64,000 nucleotides of DNA from Cellulophaga baltica (GTDB lineage Bacteria; Bacteroidota; Bacteroidia; Flavobacteriales; Flavobacteriaceae). Position 1 is the stretch's first letter; each line of letters opens with the position of its first letter. Made by a program: the position numbers and the translations under genes. The notes beneath the pieces are model-generated. The model ran no database searches and was not told the origin of the DNA. It saw only the letters and a program-made list of their open reading frames with translations. The stretch spans positions 293,595 to 357,594 of the forward strand of contig NZ_FNBD01000005.1 of the NCBI RefSeq assembly GCF_900102165.1, written 5' to 3'. Of the stretch, positions 60,541-64,000 are shown one piece after another.

Positions 60541-62808
60541 CTAATATTGACTACCTCTTACCAATTTGAGTGTAACCTCAATTTTGCCTGTATTGTTAAA
60601 ATCTCCATTACTATAAATATAAACATCTCTATGTCCTGCAGAAGCAATTACTTCATTAACTAAATTTGTTTTAATACCGGTAGCCTTAGATATAGTGCCT
60701 AACAAATTATCTTTAAAAGTATTACTTGTTCCTAAACTAACAATTGAGCCAGAAACTAAACTTTCTAAGGTATTTACACTCACATGTTCTACGGTAAAAC
60801 CAGCTGGAATATTTATATCCAGCTTTTGACTATTACCTAGGCCTAAATCTACCACTTCCGTACGCGTCCATTGATCCTGTTGAACATTATCAATTTGCTC
60901 AATAATATAATCATTACTAGTGTCTATTACTTTAGCATAATTTGCATTGGGATTATCGCTATTCGCAAACAACATTCTACAATTTTCTTCTCGGAAATCT
61001 CCATCTATGGTTCTCCAACCATTGACTGTTACTTCATAATGATTATTAGCCCCACTGCTTAAAGTTTCTTCATTGTGAAATATGACACCTCTATTTAATT
61101 GACTAGAGGTATGCTTTTCTATAGACAAACTAGAATTAACAATTGTATTATTTGACCCAAAAATTCCAAAAAATCCAGCATCATCAGTATTCAACTCATT
61201 AACAAAAACATTCACATTATCCCATAAAATATGATTTCCAAAAGTATAATCCATAGGATAAAAAGTAGAAACTGCTGAATTGTCTTTAATAACAATGTTC
61301 TCAAAAATTGTATTCTCCATTTCTTCTCCAACAAATCTAAGCGAAGCATATTTAACATCCTCCTCAAAAATTTCTGTTCTACTTTCAGAATATAAGTTTT
61401 TTATTACGCTATTTTTTAGATCACCTATATCCGCAATACCATCCCTTCTATAAGATTTGTAATTATCTACAGATACATTATACTGCACCCCAACCAACTT
61501 CAGAGAATTGCAAAACCCACTATTTTCTATTCCTGTTTTCCTAACATTATTTACTCCCACATATTCCCCCTCATCAATAGTATTATTGATTTCAACATTT
61601 GTAACCGTATAATTTTTTGAACTATCGTTATTTAAATAAATTAAGTGTGGAGGAGGAAAATGATATAAAGTTCCATTGTAACCACCAAGATAAGCCCCAT
61701 CTAACTTTTGGGCATCAGAGTACCTATACGCCTTTAAACCTTCTGATTTAAAATCTTGAACAATACCTTGAATACCCATAATAACACCATCCATCACAAC
61801 ATTATTAAGTAAAACATTTTTACTTACAGCAGTTTCTCCAGAAGTACCTGTAACCATTTGATCTGAGGTATATTGCTCTTTAAATTTGATTCCCCAAGGA
61901 ATAAACCTATCAGCGGTATCACCTTTGGCTACAAATTTGACATTATCATACTCGATGTAAGATGACGCCTCAATTGAAAATATTGCATAAAATGATGTTG
62001 GACCTCTAAACATTGGATAACTTGAATTGAAAACGACTCCTCTTTCAGACGTCATGAATTCTTTCAATCTAGTTAAATTGGCGCTATTTATATCTGCGAA
62101 AGCATTGATGGAAGCATCATATTTATTATCCCACAATAAAGTAATATTCTTAAAAACCAAATTTTCAGATAAGACTATATAAAAAGCAGGTGACAACAAA
62201 TTATTAATAATGATATTAGCATCATTCTTTCCCTCTATCCATGTATTATCTTCTAAAAAAATGGATTTAGTTCCGGTCTGCTCTACATCTAAAAATATAT
62301 CTTTATCTACCATGACTCTTGCAGTTACTGCATGTGCCTGCGCTAAAGTTTCCACAAAAACGTCACGGTCATCCGTAATACCATTCATTACTGCTCCAAA
62401 CCAATAAGGCATTAAGTATTGTTCCTCTACAAAAGTTCCCGCTAAATCTATACCCTCAAATACTTGATATTTTGTTTTAGAAACGATAGTACTAGTACCA
62501 TCACCAGTTACCGTTCCATTACTTAATGAACCACCGGTAAAATAAAGTGTTACGCCTTCAGGTAAAATAATGGTAGCAGCATTAAGGTCAAAATCAAATT
62601 GAATGTTCCACACGGCATCTTTATAATCAGCTGGGATGTTACTCCAGTCAAAATTTTCAGGAATAACAATCGTATTTTCAACATCAATAATCACTTCCTC
62701 TTCTGGAAGCAAAACAGTTTCACTAAATTCGGTATCCTTTTTACAAGAGACTCCTGAAAACAGGAGAAAGACCGCCATCATTACGGTACACAACATAGAT
62801 CGTTTCAT
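60541..62808 (-). CDS. Right-handed beta-helix (pectate-lyase-like) lipoprotein
   Basis: A 755-residue predicted lipoprotein (lipobox SGVSC, Cys22). After an N-terminal part (about 30-130) comes WFGAVMNGITDDRDVFVETLAQA (about 140-160), the pattern of the pectate-lyase-3/tail-spike family (WFGA..DG.TDD). A long series of short strands rich in Asn/Ile/Val follows (NLVFKNITLLWD, NVLLNNVVMDGV, IENSGFCNSLKLVGVQYN, ENTIFENIVIKDNS), typical of a parallel beta-helix. It could bind, modify or cleave the polysaccharide made next door. No catalytic residues can be assigned with confidence. It is convergent with the operon, with only 7 nt between stops. Confidence 0.8.
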   Translation of the reverse strand: MKRSMLCTVMMAVFLLFSGVSCKKDTEFSETVLLPEEEVIIDVENTIVIPENFDWSNIPADYKDAVWNIQFDFDLNAATIILPEGVTLYFTGGSLSNGTVTGDGTSTIVSKTKYQVFEGIDLAGTFVEEQYLMPYWFGAVMNGITDDRDVFVETLAQAHAVTARVMVDKDIFLDVEQTGTKSIFLEDNTWIEGKNDANIIINNLLSPAFYIVLSENLVFKNITLLWDNKYDASINAFADINSANLTRLKEFMTSERGVVFNSSYPMFRGPTSFYAIFSIEASSYIEYDNVKFVAKGDTADRFIPWGIKFKEQYTSDQMVTGTSGETAVSKNVLLNNVVMDGVIMGIQGIVQDFKSEGLKAYRYSDAQKLDGAYLGGYNGTLYHFPPPHLIYLNNDSSKNYTVTNVEINNTIDEGEYVGVNNVRKTGIENSGFCNSLKLVGVQYNVSVDNYKSYRRDGIADIGDLKNSVIKNLYSESRTEIFEEDVKYASLRFVGEEMENTIFENIVIKDNSAVSTFYPMDYTFGNHILWDNVNVFVNELNTDDAGFFGIFGSNNTIVNSSLSIEKHTSSQLNRGVIFHNEETLSSGANNHYEVTVNGWRTIDGDFREENCRMLFANSDNPNANYAKVIDTSNDYIIEQIDNVQQDQWTRTEVVDLGLGNSQKLDINIPAGFTVEHVSVNTLESLVSGSIVSLGTSNTFKDNLLGTISKATGIKTNLVNEVIASAGHRDVYIYSNGDFNNTGKIEVTLKLVRGSQY

Positions 62809-62886
62809 TACAAATTAGTTTGTAGGTTTTTCTTTGCAAGTACGTTTGGGTTTTACTTACAAAAAGACTTATTCATCGTTATAACG

Positions 62887-62894
62887 CAAAGATA
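62887..62894 (-). promoter_or_regulatory. -7 element for the beta-helix lipoprotein gene
   Basis: The minus strand reads TATCTTTG, an exact TAnnTTTG match, 79 nt before the start codon. A TTG lies 15 nt upstream of it (62910-62912), shorter than the usual spacer. Confidence 0.5.
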
Positions 62895-63081
62895 TACGGT
62901 TAAAGTGCTCAATCGGATGTATTTTTAGCACATTTGCCAACATCACATTTTATTTTTAGCATGGTCAAGAATCTTTCAAAAATTTAAAGCATAAGCTAAT
63001 TTTATCACATTAATTTATTCATAATCAGTTTGCTATTTGAGGATACGCTATTTTTATATTCCCTAAAAGCTGTATAATTCT

Positions 63082-63621
63082 ATGAAAATCACCTATTGTA
63101 GCTCTAAAACTGAAAAAGAATTAGTCCAAATAGTACGTTTACAACAAGAAAACTTATACCATAACGTCTCAAATGAAGAAAAATTGGCAGAAGGCTTTTT
63201 AACGGTTGAGCATACGCTGCAACTCTTGGACCAAATGGGCAAGGTTTGTTCACATACCATAGCAAAAGATGAACAAGGAAACTTAGCAGGGTATGCTTTA
63301 AGCATGCACCCTTCGTTTAAAGACGACATAGAGGTTCTTAAGCCCCTATTTGAAGTATTAGACCCATTGATAGCTCCAGAAGAAAAATACATGCTTATGG
63401 GTCAAATTTGCGTTTCTAAAAATCATAGAAAACAAGGAGTATTTAGAGGCTTGTATGCACACATGAAAGAGCAACTAAAACAGGAATATGATACTATTGT
63501 GACTGAAATAGATGCTTTAAATAACAGATCTATGCAAGCGCATAAGGCGGTTGGCTTTGAAGAAATGGCTAGATATACTGCTAACGAGCAAGAATGGGTG
63601 GTGGTACGCATGCAGCTCTAA
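63082..63621 (+). CDS. GNAT family N-acetyltransferase
   Basis: A 179-residue GCN5-related acetyltransferase. MGQICVSKNHRKQGVFRGLYAHMKEQLKQ (about 112-140) holds the acetyl-CoA pyrophosphate loop, read here as R/Q-K-Q-G-V-F. IVTEIDALNNRSMQAHKAVGFEEMARY is the usual C-terminal strand-helix. Substrate unknown. It is isolated: a 273-nt AT-rich gap precedes it, and about 210 nt without genes separate it from the rRNA terminator. Confidence 0.88.
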   Translation: MKITYCSSKTEKELVQIVRLQQENLYHNVSNEEKLAEGFLTVEHTLQLLDQMGKVCSHTIAKDEQGNLAGYALSMHPSFKDDIEVLKPLFEVLDPLIAPEEKYMLMGQICVSKNHRKQGVFRGLYAHMKEQLKQEYDTIVTEIDALNNRSMQAHKAVGFEEMARYTANEQEWVVVRMQL

Positions 63622-63834
63622 GAAATACTCAGACTTTATTGCACACGAACTATAGCATCTAGATTATACGAATACCTTTTGAATACTACCAATGCCTATT
63701 AATAGCCACTAATAGCTACAGAACCGTTATAAACAGCTATTGAGGTAATCTACTCTCAGGAGTAATGCGTTTTGGGATACTACAGTTGTTAGGAGTAGGA
63801 ATCATCAAGAATCAGAAACTTCTATAAACAAAAA

Positions 63835-63862
63835 AAGTCCTCAATATTTCTATTGAGGACTT
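63835..63862 (-). terminator. Terminator of the rRNA operon
   Basis: AAGTCCTCAATA (63835-63846), loop TTTC, TATTGAGGACTT (63851-63862): a perfect 12-bp stem with a T-run on the minus-strand side, 10 nt beyond the 5S rRNA 3' end. Confidence 0.9.
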
Positions 63863-63871
63863 GATTAAAAA

Positions 63872-63981
63872 AAGGCGACGACCTACTCTCCCACTTGGTA
63901 TAGCAGTACCATCGGCGCTGATAGGCTTAACTTCCCTGTTCGGAATGGTAAGGGGTGGACCCTATCGCCATGGTCACCTTA
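63872..63981 (-). rRNA. rrf: 5S ribosomal RNA
   Basis: The minus strand contains a complete 5S rRNA of about 110 nt. Diagnostic stretches are CCGAACAGGGAAGTTAAGCC (loops B/C), GCGCCGATGGTACTGC (loop E/helix V) and GGGAGAGTAGGTCGTCGCC at the 3' end, which pairs with AAGGTGACC at the 5' end. Ends are estimated to within a few bases. It should be the last gene of a 16S-23S-5S operon whose 23S begins beyond the right edge. Confidence 0.95.
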
Positions 63982-64000
63982 AATCGTTGTACTACACAAA

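Noticed and set aside
63622..63830. Additional RNA gene between the GNAT gene and the rRNA terminator
   Set aside because: No stem pattern of a tRNA, no promoter match and no sizeable ORF; only short partial repeats such as AATAGC.

Overview
The window is AT-rich bacterial chromosome from a member of the Bacteroidota, most likely a marine Flavobacteriaceae (Cellulophaga/Maribacter/Zobellia-like). The case rests on the gliding genes gldD and gldE, DUF4301, a YkoF-type protein next to PnuC, a TPR/LuxR-type regulator, an UpxY-type antiterminator, several Bacteroidota promoters (TTG, about 19 nt, TAnnTTTG) and the absence of Shine-Dalgarno sites. The genus cannot be fixed from the sequence alone.

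Left part (1-27.8 kb) is mainly core genome. It starts with two small exported PepSY-like paralogues, one cut by the window edge. A five-gene minus-strand operon follows (phosphopantetheinyl transferase, thiamine-binding-like protein, PnuC transporter, NadR-like kinase, DUF4301), divergent from ahcY. Next come an SDR reductase and a phytate module (beta-propeller phytase, TonB-dependent receptor, TPR-HTH regulator). Then rplU-rpmA, with L21 carrying an extra helix-hairpin-helix tail, a frameshifted membrane gene, a pair of M16 peptidases, and the mutY-ssb-gldE-gldD operon. Divergent from mutY lie hup, a 29-residue basic protein (AURKAIP1/COX24 type) and an RNase E/G gene with a hairpin-rich leader, followed by recX, an outer-membrane protein, a JmjC-like oxygenase and bioB.

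The middle (27.8-41 kb) holds flotillin and NfeD genes, then a biotin region: bioA with a ketoacyl synthase, and bioF-DUF2007-bioD, split by an opposite-strand GT39 glycosyltransferase. After that come a degraded gene, a receptor-L-domain lipoprotein, an inverted pair of short GC-rich repeats, an M61 peptidase and a small basic hypothetical.

The right part (41-60.5 kb) is a Wzx/Wzy-type exopolysaccharide or capsule locus on the plus strand. It runs upxY, a 583-nt structured leader, gmd, fcl, an initiating sugar transferase, Wzc kinase, flippase, polymerase, then glycosyltransferases, an acyltransferase, VanZ-like, PaaK/CapK-like and ATP-grasp proteins and a WcaF-like acetyltransferase. A convergent beta-helix lipoprotein closes it. 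A GNAT gene and the 5S rRNA end of a minus-strand rRNA operon finish the window.

The most promising non-textbook signals are the hairpin series ahead of RNase E/G, the alternative-hairpin leader and intercistronic hairpins at the start of the polysaccharide operon (with helically phased direct repeats upstream of upxY), the L21 fusion, and the PaaK-like/ATP-grasp pair in the polysaccharide locus.
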